DNA of 64,000 nt from Streptomyces sp. V1I1 (GCF_030817355.1 NZ_JAUSZH010000001.1:7787001-7851000), one strand, 5' to 3'. Positions 17,157-25,666 are shown, counted from the stretch's first letter. Made by a program: numbers and translations. The notes: a model not told the origin generated them from the letters alone.

Positions 17157-19018
17157 CACAGTCTCGTACTCGCGTCCCCTGGGTGGCGGTCGCCGCCCTG
17201 GCCGGGCTCACCGCAGGCACGGTGCGCGCCCGCCGCCGACTGGCGGCCGTACCCGTGCTGGACACGGACGCCCCTGCGGACAGTGTGCCCGCCGACGGCT
17301 GGCAACTGATCACCGCCCGCGGCGTCGAGGTCGACAAAGCCACCCTGGCCGCAGCGGTCGCCTACGCGGAACGGACCGGTCTGCAACTCCTCGACCTGGT
17401 CCCGGGCCAACTCGACACAGAACACGCACTGGGCATGCTCCGTGATCTCGACCTCAAGGACTCCCGCTTCGCCCGCACGGGCAAGGTGCGCGGCGCAGGA
17501 CACGCCCTGCTGGTGGCCGACCACGTCCGGGACCGGTCGGGGGCCGAGGTGGAGACCGACCTCGACACCGTGGAACTGCACACCCTGCTCGGCCGTTTGA
17601 AGGAGTACGCCACCGCCGCGACCGGTATCGCGATCGCCCCCGGAGTAACCGCCCCGGCGCCCGACCTCGCCGGGAGGGCCGCGGAGCTGCGCGCCCAGGG
17701 ACTGCCCCCGCGCCTGGTGGCCGCCGTTCAACTGGCAGGCCTGGCACTGCTCGTCCGTGCGGCCGCCACGGACCGCCGCTGGGGTGCAGCGGCACTCGCC
17801 CTCTACTGGCTGCAGCCCGCCCTGGTCCTCGGCCGCCGGGGCAGCAGCCCGCTGCGCCCGGCAGACCTGACGCGCGTCGCCGTCGCCCGGCCGCTGCACT
17901 GTGTCGGCACCGCCCTGCGTACCGCCGCGGGCGACGACCCCGGATTGGCAGGCACGCTGTCCGAGCTGGAAGCGCTGCGGCCCGGCTACGCCGCCGACCT
18001 CAAGGAGGGCACCGACAGGTTCCTCGAGCCCCGCCGCCCCGACTGCCCCTGGTGCGGCTCCACCGAGCTGACCGTACGCGCCCACATGCCCGACCTGTTC
18101 CAGGGCAAGCCGGGCCACTTCACCCTCGAACAGTGCGGGGGCTGCGGGCACACCTTCCAGAACCCCCGCCTCTCCCTCGTCGGCCTCGACTTCTACTACC
18201 GCGACTTCTACGACGGCCTCGGCGTCGGCGGCGCCGCCCATGTCTTCGGCACGATGGGCCCCTCGTACCGCGGCCGCGCGGCCATGCTCAAGCCCTTCGG
18301 CAAGCCCGCCGCCTGGCTGGACGTGGGCACCGGGCACGGCCACTTCTGCGACAGCGCCCGCGACATCTGGCCAGACACCCGCTTCGACGGCCTGGACATG
18401 GCCGCCACGGTGCGCGAGGCGGAGGCCCGCGGCTGGATCGGCACCGCCCACTGCGGTCAGTTCCCCGAGCTCGCCGCCGGGCTCGTCGACCGCTACGACA
18501 CCGTCAGCATGTACCACTACCTGGAACACACCCGGGACCCGCTCGCCGAGCTCGACGCGGCCGCCGAGGTGCTGCCTGCCGGCGGGCATCTGCTCATCGA
18601 GCTGCCCGACCCCGAGTCCCGGCTCGGCCGACTGCTGGGCGCACACTGGCTGCCCTGGTTCCAGCCCCAGCACCAGCACTTCATCCCGGTCGCCAATCTC
18701 CGCCAGGCGCTGGCCGAACGCGGGTTCACGGTCCTGGCCGAGGAACACGGCGCCGCCCACCAGTCCTGTGACTTCATCGGCGCCGTCCTCCTCACCGCGA
18801 ACCGGCTCGCCCCCAATCCGTACGCCCCCTGGGGACCGGGCGGCGCCTCCGTGGCCCGGCGGGCGTTCCGCACAGCCGTACAGACCGCGGCGCTGCCGTG
18901 CTACGCAGCCGCCGCGGCCCTGGACACAGCGCGCGCGGCAGTGGCCCGCGCCACCGATGGCGGCAACGCCTACCGCCTACTCGCCCGCAAGTCGCCACCG
19001 GCCCCTGGAGCGAGGTGA
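17153..19018 (+). CDS. Two-part protein: uncharacterised membrane-associated N-half plus zinc-ribbon SAM methyltransferase
   Basis: 621 residues, ATG 17153 in an ATGA overlap. Residues 1-290 begin with a hydrophobic segment and an Arg cluster, and contain a second hydrophobic region near 195-235. I do not recognise this half. Residues about 298-331 form a zinc ribbon (CPWCGS and CGGCGHTF), as in several sugar or lipid methyltransferases. Residues about 380-540 are a class I SAM methyltransferase with WLDVGTGHGHF as motif I, D of GLDMA as the ribose-binding acidic position and YHYLEHTRDP. The C-terminus resembles DUF-type tails of C-methyltransferases. It may modify the sugar or the lipid. The fusion with the N-half is unusual in length. 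Confidence 0.75.
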   Translation: MTQSRTRVPWVAVAALAGLTAGTVRARRRLAAVPVLDTDAPADSVPADGWQLITARGVEVDKATLAAAVAYAERTGLQLLDLVPGQLDTEHALGMLRDLDLKDSRFARTGKVRGAGHALLVADHVRDRSGAEVETDLDTVELHTLLGRLKEYATAATGIAIAPGVTAPAPDLAGRAAELRAQGLPPRLVAAVQLAGLALLVRAAATDRRWGAAALALYWLQPALVLGRRGSSPLRPADLTRVAVARPLHCVGTALRTAAGDDPGLAGTLSELEALRPGYAADLKEGTDRFLEPRRPDCPWCGSTELTVRAHMPDLFQGKPGHFTLEQCGGCGHTFQNPRLSLVGLDFYYRDFYDGLGVGGAAHVFGTMGPSYRGRAAMLKPFGKPAAWLDVGTGHGHFCDSARDIWPDTRFDGLDMAATVREAEARGWIGTAHCGQFPELAAGLVDRYDTVSMYHYLEHTRDPLAELDAAAEVLPAGGHLLIELPDPESRLGRLLGAHWLPWFQPQHQHFIPVANLRQALAERGFTVLAEEHGAAHQSCDFIGAVLLTANRLAPNPYAPWGPGGASVARRAFRTAVQTAALPCYAAAAALDTARAAVARATDGGNAYRLLARKSPPAPGAR

Positions 19019-19022
19019 CGGA

Positions 19023-19934
19023 GTGAGCACCCTGGACATCGCCCGCCGCCATACGGCCGACCCGCTCTTCCGGCTGGTCGCCTACGCTCTCGAATCGGCA
19101 CACGACCGGCCCCCGGCCACGGTGTGGAGCGCTCCGCACGCCTTCCACATCGGCTCGACGCGCCTCGTCGCCGCCGCCGGCTGGCCGGTGGCCGCGGCCG
19201 CCGCACCCCGCGACGACGGTCTCGTACGACTGAGTTCGCTCGCCCACCCGGCACAGAGCTGCGAACTCCCGCTCACCGGCCCGCCACCGCCCCACCCCGA
19301 CTGGGCGGCCCGCACCTACGCCCTGCTGCGCACCATGGCCGACGTCGGATACTGCCGCGGCGGCATCGACCTGCACATCCACTCCACGCTGACCGCCGCG
19401 GCCGGTCTTTCGAGCGCCGAACCGCTGGAGTGTGCCGTGGCGCTCGCGGTCGCCGACGTGCACGCCGGACGCACAAGGCCGCGCCCGCCGCGCGACAGGC
19501 TGGCCGGCTTTGCGCGGGCCGCTGCGCCCGACGGCGACGAAGCGCTGCGCGAGGCCGTGCTGTTCGCCCGCCCCGGCCGGGCCCTGCTGCTCGGCGGCCA
19601 CAGCAGGCGCCGCATCCGCTTCGACCCGGCCGAGCACGGCGCGCGGCTGACGCTGCTGGTGACCCGCAAGGAAGGCTCCGGCAAGGAAGGCTCCGGCAAG
19701 GAAGGCCATGGCGCAGGCGACATCCAGCGCGCTGTGGAGAGCGCGCGGCGTGCGGGTGCGACGGCCGCCTGGTGGCCCGGACTGCGGCCGGAGCGCAGCG
19801 CCCTGGTGCTGCTGCCGCAGGACCGGGTGACCCATGTCCGTACCACGGTGGCCGAGGAGTTCCGCACGAGCGGACGGCGCGTGCCGCGCTTCGTGAACAT
19901 CACCGTGGCGGGCGCGGCCCGCCGCGAGGAGTGA
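19023..19934 (+). CDS. Galactokinase-like GHMP-fold kinase
   Basis: 303 residues, GTG 19023, 4 bp after the methyltransferase stop. The segment TAAAGLSSAEPLECAVALAV (residues about 120-140) is the GHMP phosphate-binding motif of galactokinases, preceded by a sheet reading DLHIHST. The usual N-terminal GRVNLIGEH signature is only weakly present (GPHAFHIG-like) and the length is short for galactokinase (about 380), so substrate range is uncertain. It could phosphorylate the sugar used by the glycosyltransferase two genes upstream, or the product itself. Residues 216-230 are three Lys-Glu-Gly-Ser-Gly repeats, a flexible insertion. It ends in a GTGA overlap with a chimeric ORF. Confidence 0.7.
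   Translation: MSTLDIARRHTADPLFRLVAYALESAHDRPPATVWSAPHAFHIGSTRLVAAAGWPVAAAAAPRDDGLVRLSSLAHPAQSCELPLTGPPPPHPDWAARTYALLRTMADVGYCRGGIDLHIHSTLTAAAGLSSAEPLECAVALAVADVHAGRTRPRPPRDRLAGFARAAAPDGDEALREAVLFARPGRALLLGGHSRRRIRFDPAEHGARLTLLVTRKEGSGKEGSGKEGHGAGDIQRAVESARRAGATAAWWPGLRPERSALVLLPQDRVTHVRTTVAEEFRTSGRRVPRFVNITVAGAARREE
19668..19712 (+). repeat. Three in-frame 15-bp tandem repeats (KEGSG linker)
   Basis: Two identical 15-bp units and a third with two changes encode KEGSG-KEGSG-KEGHG from residue 216 of the kinase. Unit length and copy number match the ETSAG repeat in the first synthase gene. Confidence 0.9.
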
Positions 19935-20869
19935 GAGCAACGAGGGAGGGATCCACCGCCTGCACCAGCGGGCAGTACGCGCAGAAGCACAACCCCTGGT
20001 TCGCCTTCAAGAACGTGCCTCTCACCACCGGAAAGACCTGGGCGCAGTTCCCGAAGGGCGACTTCACCGCGCTGCCGCACCTGTCGTTCGTCGTTCCGAA
20101 CCAGTGCAACGACATGCACTCGTGCGCGGTCGCCACGGGCGACACCTGGCTCAGGAACAATCTCGATGCCTACGCCCAGTGGGCCAAGGCCAACAACAGC
20201 CTGCTGGTGCTGCTGCTCGTGCTGTTCGTACGAGACACCTCCGTGGGAAAGGCCGAGCGCGCGGCAGCGAGCCGAACACGCCATCCCCGCAGGGCACTTC
20301 GCACTCTCGCCCGCACCCGCGGTCTGCCGCGGCTGTGTCTGATCGCCGCGCTGCTCGGCGTGGTCACGGTGAGCGACTCGTTCCTCTATCTGCTGCTCCA
20401 GCGCCGCATCGACCTGCCCGCCCCCTACTTCCCGCTGCTGCCCGTCGGCGCCGCCGCCGGATTCCTGCTGCTTGCCGTGCCGCTGGGACGGATCGCCGAC
20501 CGGATCGGCCGCCGGCAGGTCTTCCTCGCGGGTCACGGGGCGCTGCTCAGCGCCTACCTGCTGCTTCTCGCGCCATGGGGCGGCGGGCTGGTGGCTGCCG
20601 GGTGCGTACTCGTGCTGCTCGGCGCGTTCTACGCGGCCACCGACGGCGTACTGATGGCCGCCGCGGGTCCGCTGCTGCCGCCGCATCTGAAGGCGAGTGG
20701 CCTTGCGCTGGTGCAGTCGGCGCAAGCCTTCGCCCGATTCGGCGGCTCGCTGCTCTTCGGCGCGGGCTGGATGTATTTCGGCCCCCACGGCGCTCTGACC
20801 GTGGCCGCCGCCGGTCTGGTCGTCGCCCTTGCCGCAGTCGCCACCCTCCACCGGGGCAGGCGCGCATGA
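19931..20869 (+). pseudogene. Chimeric ORF: internal phosphoesterase fragment joined to the C-terminal half of an MFS transporter
   Basis: An open frame from GTG 19931 (GTGA overlap with the kinase) to 20869. Residues about 7-90 match the interior of secreted phosphoesterase/phospholipase C family proteins (YAQKHNPWFAF, FVVPNQCNDMHSC, GDTWLRNNLDAYAQW). The sequence changes near 20200-20215, within a CTGCTGGTGCTGCTGCTC stretch, to the second half of a major facilitator transporter. That part has about six membrane segments, including GRIADRIGRR. Both parents lack their other halves, so this looks like a deletion fusion at repeated CTG bases. The frame is intact and coupled to the operon, so a hybrid protein could still be made, but neither activity should survive. 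Confidence 0.75.
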
Positions 20870-21897
20870 CACCTGCCGGCTCAACATTCCGGGCCAGGCT
20901 GCTCGTACTCGTGCTCACCACCGCGCTGCTGGCCGGGATTGCCGCAGTCGTCACTCTGCGCGCCGCCGACCGTGCTACCGAACGCGAGCGGGCCAGGCCC
21001 GGCGAACCGGTCGCCCGAGCCGGTCCGGTGACGCTGCGTCAGCAGGGCACACTCCTCTTCCGCAACCTCGCCTGGGGACCGCAACGCGATCACGTCTCAT
21101 CCGTCCCACTGACGACTCCGGCCGGGCCCCGCACCTCCGCGCCCCGCGACTGTCTGCGCTTTTACGCGGCCGCCGGCACAGGCATCTGCCTCCGGTCCAC
21201 GGGCGGGGTGGTCCCGGGCCACGAAGCCGTGCTGCTGGATGCTCGGCTGCGGCCCGTCCGTACATTCCCGGTGCCCGGAATTCCCACGCGTGCCCGGGTG
21301 TCGCCGAGCGGACGGCTGGTGGCGTGGACGGTGTTCGTCAGCGGAGACTCGTACGCGGGCGGCGCCTTCTCCACCCGTACCGCCATCTACGACACCCGCA
21401 CCGGCATCCTGCGGCCCAACCTCGAGAAGTTCACCGTCCTCAAGGACGGACGCCGCCACCGGGCCGCCGACGACAACCTCTGGGGCGTCACCTTCGCCGC
21501 CGACGACAACCGCTTCTACGCGACCCTCGCCACCGGCGGCCGTACCCATCTCGTCGAAGGTGACCTGACCCGGCGCACGCTGCGGACCCTGCACAGCAAC
21601 GTCGAGTGCCCCTCCCTGTCCCCGGACGGCACCCGCGTCGCCTTCAAGAAGCGCGTCCCCGGCGCCTCGGCCGCCACCCCTTGGCGGCTGCACGTCCTGG
21701 ACCTGCGCACGGGCCGGGACACGGCGGTTTCCGAGCGCAGAAGCGTCGACGACCAGGCCCTGTGGCTGGACGGCCGCACGCTCCTGTACGCGCTGCCCGG
21801 TGACTTCGGATCCGATCTCTGGTCCGTGCCTGCGGTCGGGGGAGGCACACCACGGATGCTCTTGAAGTCTGCCGTGTCCCCGGCCGTGATCACCTGA
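20866..21897 (+). CDS. Membrane-anchored TolB-like beta-propeller protein
   Basis: 343 residues, ATG 20866 overlapping the preceding stop by 4 bp. An N-terminal Arg plus a hydrophobic helix (LLVLVLTTALLAGIAAVV, residues 12-29) acts as a signal anchor. The remainder has repeated beta-propeller blades of the TolB/WD40-like type (SPDGTRVAFKKR, RLHVLDLRTGRD, DLWSVPAVGGGTPR). It is expected outside the membrane. No catalytic motif is seen. The gene was probably in a pair with the now truncated MFS transporter. A hairpin follows 16 bp after the stop. Confidence 0.8.
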   Translation: MTPAGSTFRARLLVLVLTTALLAGIAAVVTLRAADRATERERARPGEPVARAGPVTLRQQGTLLFRNLAWGPQRDHVSSVPLTTPAGPRTSAPRDCLRFYAAAGTGICLRSTGGVVPGHEAVLLDARLRPVRTFPVPGIPTRARVSPSGRLVAWTVFVSGDSYAGGAFSTRTAIYDTRTGILRPNLEKFTVLKDGRRHRAADDNLWGVTFAADDNRFYATLATGGRTHLVEGDLTRRTLRTLHSNVECPSLSPDGTRVAFKKRVPGASAATPWRLHVLDLRTGRDTAVSERRSVDDQALWLDGRTLLYALPGDFGSDLWSVPAVGGGTPRMLLKSAVSPAVIT

Positions 21898-21913
21898 GCC
21901 CGCGGCGGTGAGC

Positions 21914-21932
21914 TGCTGGAGGTGCTCCAGCA
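21914..21932 (+). terminator. Hairpin after the cluster operon
   Basis: A perfect 8-bp stem TGCTGGAG-GTG-CTCCAGCA lies 16 bp after the stop at 21897. A 15-bp direct repeat (GGTGAGCTGCTGGAG at 21907 and 21936) overlaps it. It would end the plus-strand operon before the convergent cupin gene. Confidence 0.5.
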
Positions 21933-21977
21933 CACGGTGAGCTGCTGGAGGGCCGCCGGGAGAGCGCCGTACGGGCT

Positions 21978-22358
21978 TCAGAGGCTGATGTGGTACGCCT
22001 TGCGCAGCGTCTCGTGCACCGTCCAGGTCGTACGGTCGCCCTCTCGCAGCACGCACGCAGTCCCGGGCCCGACGTCGAGGGTGTCACCGCCCTCGACGTC
22101 GATCGTGGCGCGCCCGCTGACCACGACGAACAGCTCGTTTGCCTCGGTGTCGGTGACCACTCCCGGAGTGATCTGCCAGATCCCGCGCAGCTGCTTGCCG
22201 TCGGCGGACTCCCACAGCACTTTCCCGGTCACGACGGGTTCGCCGGAGATGACCTGGGCCGGGTCGAGGGGCTCCGGCTCCAGTTCGGCGTCGGGAATGT
22301 GCACGGCGAAGGACGCGGGAGCCGGATCCGGAGCGGCGGCGTGATCAAGGTTCGTCAT
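21978..22358 (-). CDS. Cupin-domain protein (DUF861-like)
   Basis: 126 residues, ATG 22358 with AAGGTG upstream. It is a single cupin barrel of the cupin_3/DUF861 type, with GIWQITPGVVTDTEANELFV and VVSGRATIDVEGG forming the two cupin motifs. Metal-binding histidines are largely replaced, as in this subfamily. Members are small sugar- or ureidoglycine-related proteins, and function here is unknown. It is convergent with the biosynthetic operon and divergent from the second UPF0104 gene. Confidence 0.85.
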   Translation of the reverse strand: MTNLDHAAAPDPAPASFAVHIPDAELEPEPLDPAQVISGEPVVTGKVLWESADGKQLRGIWQITPGVVTDTEANELFVVVSGRATIDVEGGDTLDVGPGTACVLREGDRTTWTVHETLRKAYHISL

Positions 22359-22541
22359 GGCGGGTCACCTTAGCCGGGAGCCTGCCCACATCGACCTCCG
22401 GCCCGGGCGCCGTTTCAGTCATGTGTGCCTTGCCCTTTCGTCGGCTGCTGGACACCGGTGCGTTGCACACGGCGGGCAGTGTCCTTACGTGCCCGGCGCC
22501 TCGCCGTCGCGCGGCCTGTGAATGTGGAAGGACGGCTGGCT

Positions 22542-23501
22542 GTGGCTTTGTCCGGGACGCCGGTCTTGTGGAGGGTGCCGCTGCGTCAGATCGCGTGCCT
22601 GATCCCTCTGGTGCTGATCACCCTCTGGGTGGTGACGCACTGGTCGGTGATCGCCGAGGGGGCGGGGAAGTTGCGCGGTGCGGATCCCGTCTGGCTCCTG
22701 ATCGCGGTGGCGGTGACGGGATTGTGCTGGGTGGCGGCTTCCTGCGTACGGCAGGGAGCGATCCTCGAGCGGCTGCCCGCCGGGCGGCTGCTTGCCTCGC
22801 AGTTCGCCGCGGGCGCCGCCAACCATGTGCTGCCCGCCGGCCTCGGCGCGCATGCGGTGACGCTGCGTTTCCTACGTAACTGCGGCATTCCACTGTCCCG
22901 GGGCACGGCCTCACTCGCCCTGTACTCCCTGGTCGAGCCGATCGCCCGCGTCGTGCTGCTGTTCGCCCTGCTGGCTGCCGTCCCCGGCGCCCTCCCACTG
23001 GACGAGATAACCCCGGATGGACGCACGCTGCTGGTCCTGCTCCTGGTGGTGGCCGCGGTCCTCGCCGTGCTGGCACTGGCTCTGTTCGCCATACGCCCGC
23101 TGCGCCGCACCGTCCGCGGCTTCCTGCGCACAGCACTGACCGACGCCCGCGCCCTGCACACCCGGCCCTCCCGGGTGCTGGCACTGTGGGGCGGCGCGCT
23201 GGCGTTTCCCGCGCTGCAGGGCTGTGTTCTGGCGTCGGTGGCGGTGGCTCTCGAGGTGCCGCTGCCCTGGCTCCACGTCGCCATCGCGTACCTGGCGGCG
23301 AGCATCGCGGCAGGGATGGTGCCCACCCCGGGAGGTATCGGCTCCGTCGACGCGGCCCTGGTCCTGACGCTCGTGGCGTCAGGCGTGCCGCTCACTGTGG
23401 CCACGGCCACGGTACTCGGCTTCCGGATCATCACGGTGTGGCTGCCGCTGCTTCCCGGGGCCCTGGTGCTGGGGGCGCTGGTTCGCTGGAAGGTGCTCTG
23501 A
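22542..23501 (+). CDS. UPF0104/AglD-like polytopic membrane protein (paralogue 2)
   Basis: 319 residues. GTG 22542 is chosen because GGAAGGA lies about 10 bp upstream and because the start then aligns with the paralogue at 398-1351. It shares PLRQIAC, QFAAGAANHVLPAGLGA, PTPGGIGSVDA and the GFRIITVWLPL C-terminus with that protein, and has about eight membrane segments. The two copies lie on outer edges of the synthase cluster in opposite orientation. The family moves or modifies lipid-linked compounds across the cytoplasmic membrane. The substrate here is unknown. Confidence 0.85.
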   Translation: MALSGTPVLWRVPLRQIACLIPLVLITLWVVTHWSVIAEGAGKLRGADPVWLLIAVAVTGLCWVAASCVRQGAILERLPAGRLLASQFAAGAANHVLPAGLGAHAVTLRFLRNCGIPLSRGTASLALYSLVEPIARVVLLFALLAAVPGALPLDEITPDGRTLLVLLLVVAAVLAVLALALFAIRPLRRTVRGFLRTALTDARALHTRPSRVLALWGGALAFPALQGCVLASVAVALEVPLPWLHVAIAYLAASIAAGMVPTPGGIGSVDAALVLTLVASGVPLTVATATVLGFRIITVWLPLLPGALVLGALVRWKVL

Positions 23502-23552
23502 ATCGGGCGCGCTCCCCGAGCGGATGCACGCGGCTGCCCCGATGCTGAAGGA

Positions 23553-23945
23553 ATGCGCCATCGAGTGAGCGGTGAGATATCTGTGGGCAGCCGCCAGCCG
23601 GGAACGGTCGGGGTGCACATGGACGGGAGCACAGCGGCCTCAGTCGTGTACGAGACGCTTGCCGCGATCTTCACCCCTGCGCTGCCTGGGACCGGCGCCA
23701 TTGTGTCCCCTCCGGACGGGCGCCCGGTGGTGTCGACCAGGTCCTTCGACGTGCGGACCAGCCGCCCTGTGAGCACTCTCGTCCCGCTGCCCGAAGTTGT
23801 CCGCGCGCGTGTCTACGGCCGCCCGGACGACATCCAGCGCCTCATCCGCGGTCTTCAGATGTACTTCGACGTGACCGACGAGGGTCACCGCGACGTCGGC
23901 TCCGGCGAGGAGGAGCACGAGCTGCGGATTGGCCCGAACGGCTGA
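23553..23945 (+). CDS. Hypothetical protein, about 130 residues
   Basis: ATG 23553 follows GAAGGA at a suitable distance, and codon use is typical for the genome. I do not recognise the family. The sequence has no membrane segment, contains a Pro/Gly/Thr-rich middle, and ends with an amphipathic helix (DDIQRLIRGLQMYFDVTD) and an acidic tail. A strong hairpin follows at 23977. Internal methionines at 23604 are possible alternative starts. Confidence 0.55.
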   Translation: MRHRVSGEISVGSRQPGTVGVHMDGSTAASVVYETLAAIFTPALPGTGAIVSPPDGRPVVSTRSFDVRTSRPVSTLVPLPEVVRARVYGRPDDIQRLIRGLQMYFDVTDEGHRDVGSGEEEHELRIGPNG

Positions 23946-23976
23946 CGGCGGCGTGCCCCAAGTGCAGCGGGATGAA

Positions 23977-24008
23977 GCCGGCGGACCGCCCGAAGGGGGT
24001 CCGCCGGC
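23977..24008. terminator. Strong bidirectional terminator
   Basis: A perfect 11-bp GC stem (GCCGGCGGACC / GGTCCGCCGGC) with a 10-base loop sits between the plus-strand hypothetical gene and the convergent protease gene. Confidence 0.75.
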
Positions 24009-24014
24009 TCCGTT

Positions 24015-24038
24015 CAGTGCGTCAGTGCGTCAGTGCGT
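24015..24038. repeat. Three 8-bp tandem repeats
   Basis: CAGTGCGT is repeated three times between the terminator and the protease stop codon, followed by a degenerate fourth unit. Confidence 0.8.
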
Positions 24039-24045
24039 CGGGGCG

Positions 24046-24963
24046 TCAGAAGATGCTCACCCCGTAGGCGCTCAGCGCCTCAGTGACGGGCTGGAAGAAC
24101 GTGGTGCCGCCGGAGGAGCAGTTGCCGCTGCCGCCCGAGGTCAGACCTAGCGCGGTGCTGCCGGAGAACAGGGAGCCGCCGCTGTCGCCGGGCTCGGCGC
24201 AGACGTTGGTCTGGATCAGGCCGTAGACGACGTCCCCGCCGCCGTAGTTGACGGTCGCGTTGAGTCCGGTGACGGTGCCGCCGTGGAGGCCGGTGGTGCT
24301 GCCACTGCGCTGTACGGACTGACCGACCGAGGCGTTGCCGGCAGCCGTGATGTCACGATAGGAGCCGTTGTAGAGGTAGACCCGGCCGTCCGCGGCCGAG
24401 GCGTTGGAGTGCCGGATGATGCCGTAGTCGTTGCCGGGGAAGCTGGAGCCGGCGGTGGACCCCAGCACCGTCGTCTGGGCCGAATTGGTGTACCAGGTGC
24501 TGCCGATGTTGGTGCAGTGGCCCGCGGTGAGGGCGTAGTACGTGCTACCGCTGCGGACGTTGAAGCCGAGCGAGCAGCGTCCGCCGCCCGTGTAGATGGC
24601 CTGGCCGCCCGCGATGAGCTTGTCGAACGTACCGGGCGTGCGCTTGATCTCAAGGGCGCCGGCCCGCGCGCCCGCGGCCTTCTTGATCTTGGCTATCTCG
24701 GCGGCCGAGACAGTGTCGTCCGCGGTGACGACGACCTTGCCCGAAGCGGTGTCCGTGTACCAGGCGGTGCCGGCCACGTCCGTGTCGAGTACGGCGTCGC
24801 TCGCCTGCGCGAGCTGGGCGGTGGTGGCCCGTACGCCGTCGTCCGATTCGGCCACGGCGGCCGGGGCGGCAAGCGCGGAGACGGTCAGCAGAGTTGATGC
24901 GACGGCGATCAGCCGCGCACGTCTCGCGACGCCGCCGAGGGGGGAGAAGCGCTTGAATTTCAC
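24046..24963 (-). CDS. Streptogrisin-like secreted serine protease (S1 family)
   Basis: 305-residue pre-pro-protease. GTG 24963 is preferred because GGAGG lies 5-9 bp upstream. Residues 1-39 are the signal peptide, about 40-117 a short propeptide as in streptogrisins A/B, and the mature enzyme begins near AGGQAIY (118). The triad is His149 (TAGHC), Asp179 (NDYGI) and Ser261 (GDSGG). Cysteines 130/150 and 255/282 form the two expected disulfides. The C-terminus [17 protein letters not shown] is nearly that of streptogrisin B. The enzyme is secreted and matures itself by cutting the propeptide. One difference is Ser in GDSGGS where Pro is usual. Confidence 0.95.
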   Translation of the reverse strand: MKFKRFSPLGGVARRARLIAVASTLLTVSALAAPAAVAESDDGVRATTAQLAQASDAVLDTDVAGTAWYTDTASGKVVVTADDTVSAAEIAKIKKAAGARAGALEIKRTPGTFDKLIAGGQAIYTGGGRCSLGFNVRSGSTYYALTAGHCTNIGSTWYTNSAQTTVLGSTAGSSFPGNDYGIIRHSNASAADGRVYLYNGSYRDITAAGNASVGQSVQRSGSTTGLHGGTVTGLNATVNYGGGDVVYGLIQTNVCAEPGDSGGSLFSGSTALGLTSGGSGNCSSGGTTFFQPVTEALSAYGVSIF

Positions 24964-25666
24964 TACATCCTCCGGTGGGGGAATCCGGGGTCCGCTGGGT
25001 GGGCGGACCCGTCGGCGCGCGGAAGCCGGGACATGACCATTGGTCTCGGTCATGATCCTGACAACCTGCGCCCGGTAGGAATCCTGTGCTCCGGTTGCAT
25101 CGGCGGCAAGAGCGCCTTTCGGCCGCTCTACGCGCGTCCATCGGTGGCAACTGCCGGATGGCGGCGCGAGGTTCGCCCTGCCGGTCAGGGTGTGCGGAGG
25201 CTGCGGTGGCGTGGGTGCCGGTGCGGGTGAGTGCTTTGGGAACGCGGCAAACCCTCAGTCGTTTGCTGACGCGCTGTCAACTGACTCATGAGTCAGGCGA
25301 TGGGGAGAGGTATGCACCGTGGCTCTCATTCCGGTACCCGGAATGGCCCTCACCCTTTCCGCTGCTCAGAGTCGACGAGCCCGACGGGAGGGATCCCTGA
25401 ACGGGCGCGGCACTTGCCTTGGTTCGCTTCGGCGGGCGCCGTGGCGGACTCCGTACCGCCGTGGTGGCTCCTGCACACGCGCGCCTCCGGGACTTGACCG
25501 TCGGGCGGATGGCCAGCGTCCGCTGCGGTCCCGCCTCGCGACGTGAAGGCACACAAGGCGACGGCCACCCCACCAGCACCACCTGACTGCGGCGGGCCGC
25601 GACGCGCAGCGCTATGCGTCAATCGCCACCGTTCGTACACGGAGGCTCAGTGTCCGGTTCTGCGCG
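24964..25666. other. 700-bp intergenic region with two palindromes
   Basis: No reading frame here has convincing codon bias or a recognisable product. The left end carries the protease leader. Two palindromes stand out: the perfect 16-bp CTGACTCATGAGTCAG (25281-25296) and ATTCCGG-TAC-CCGGAAT (25328-25344). They could be operators for an unseen regulator. Confidence 0.5.

Noticed and set aside
24015..24038. Short tandem repeats as a possible CRISPR
   Set aside because: Three 8-bp units without spacers. No CRISPR array or cas gene exists in the window.
25288..25640. Several short overlapping frames on both strands
   Set aside because: None has codon bias, a convincing binding site or recognisable sequence.
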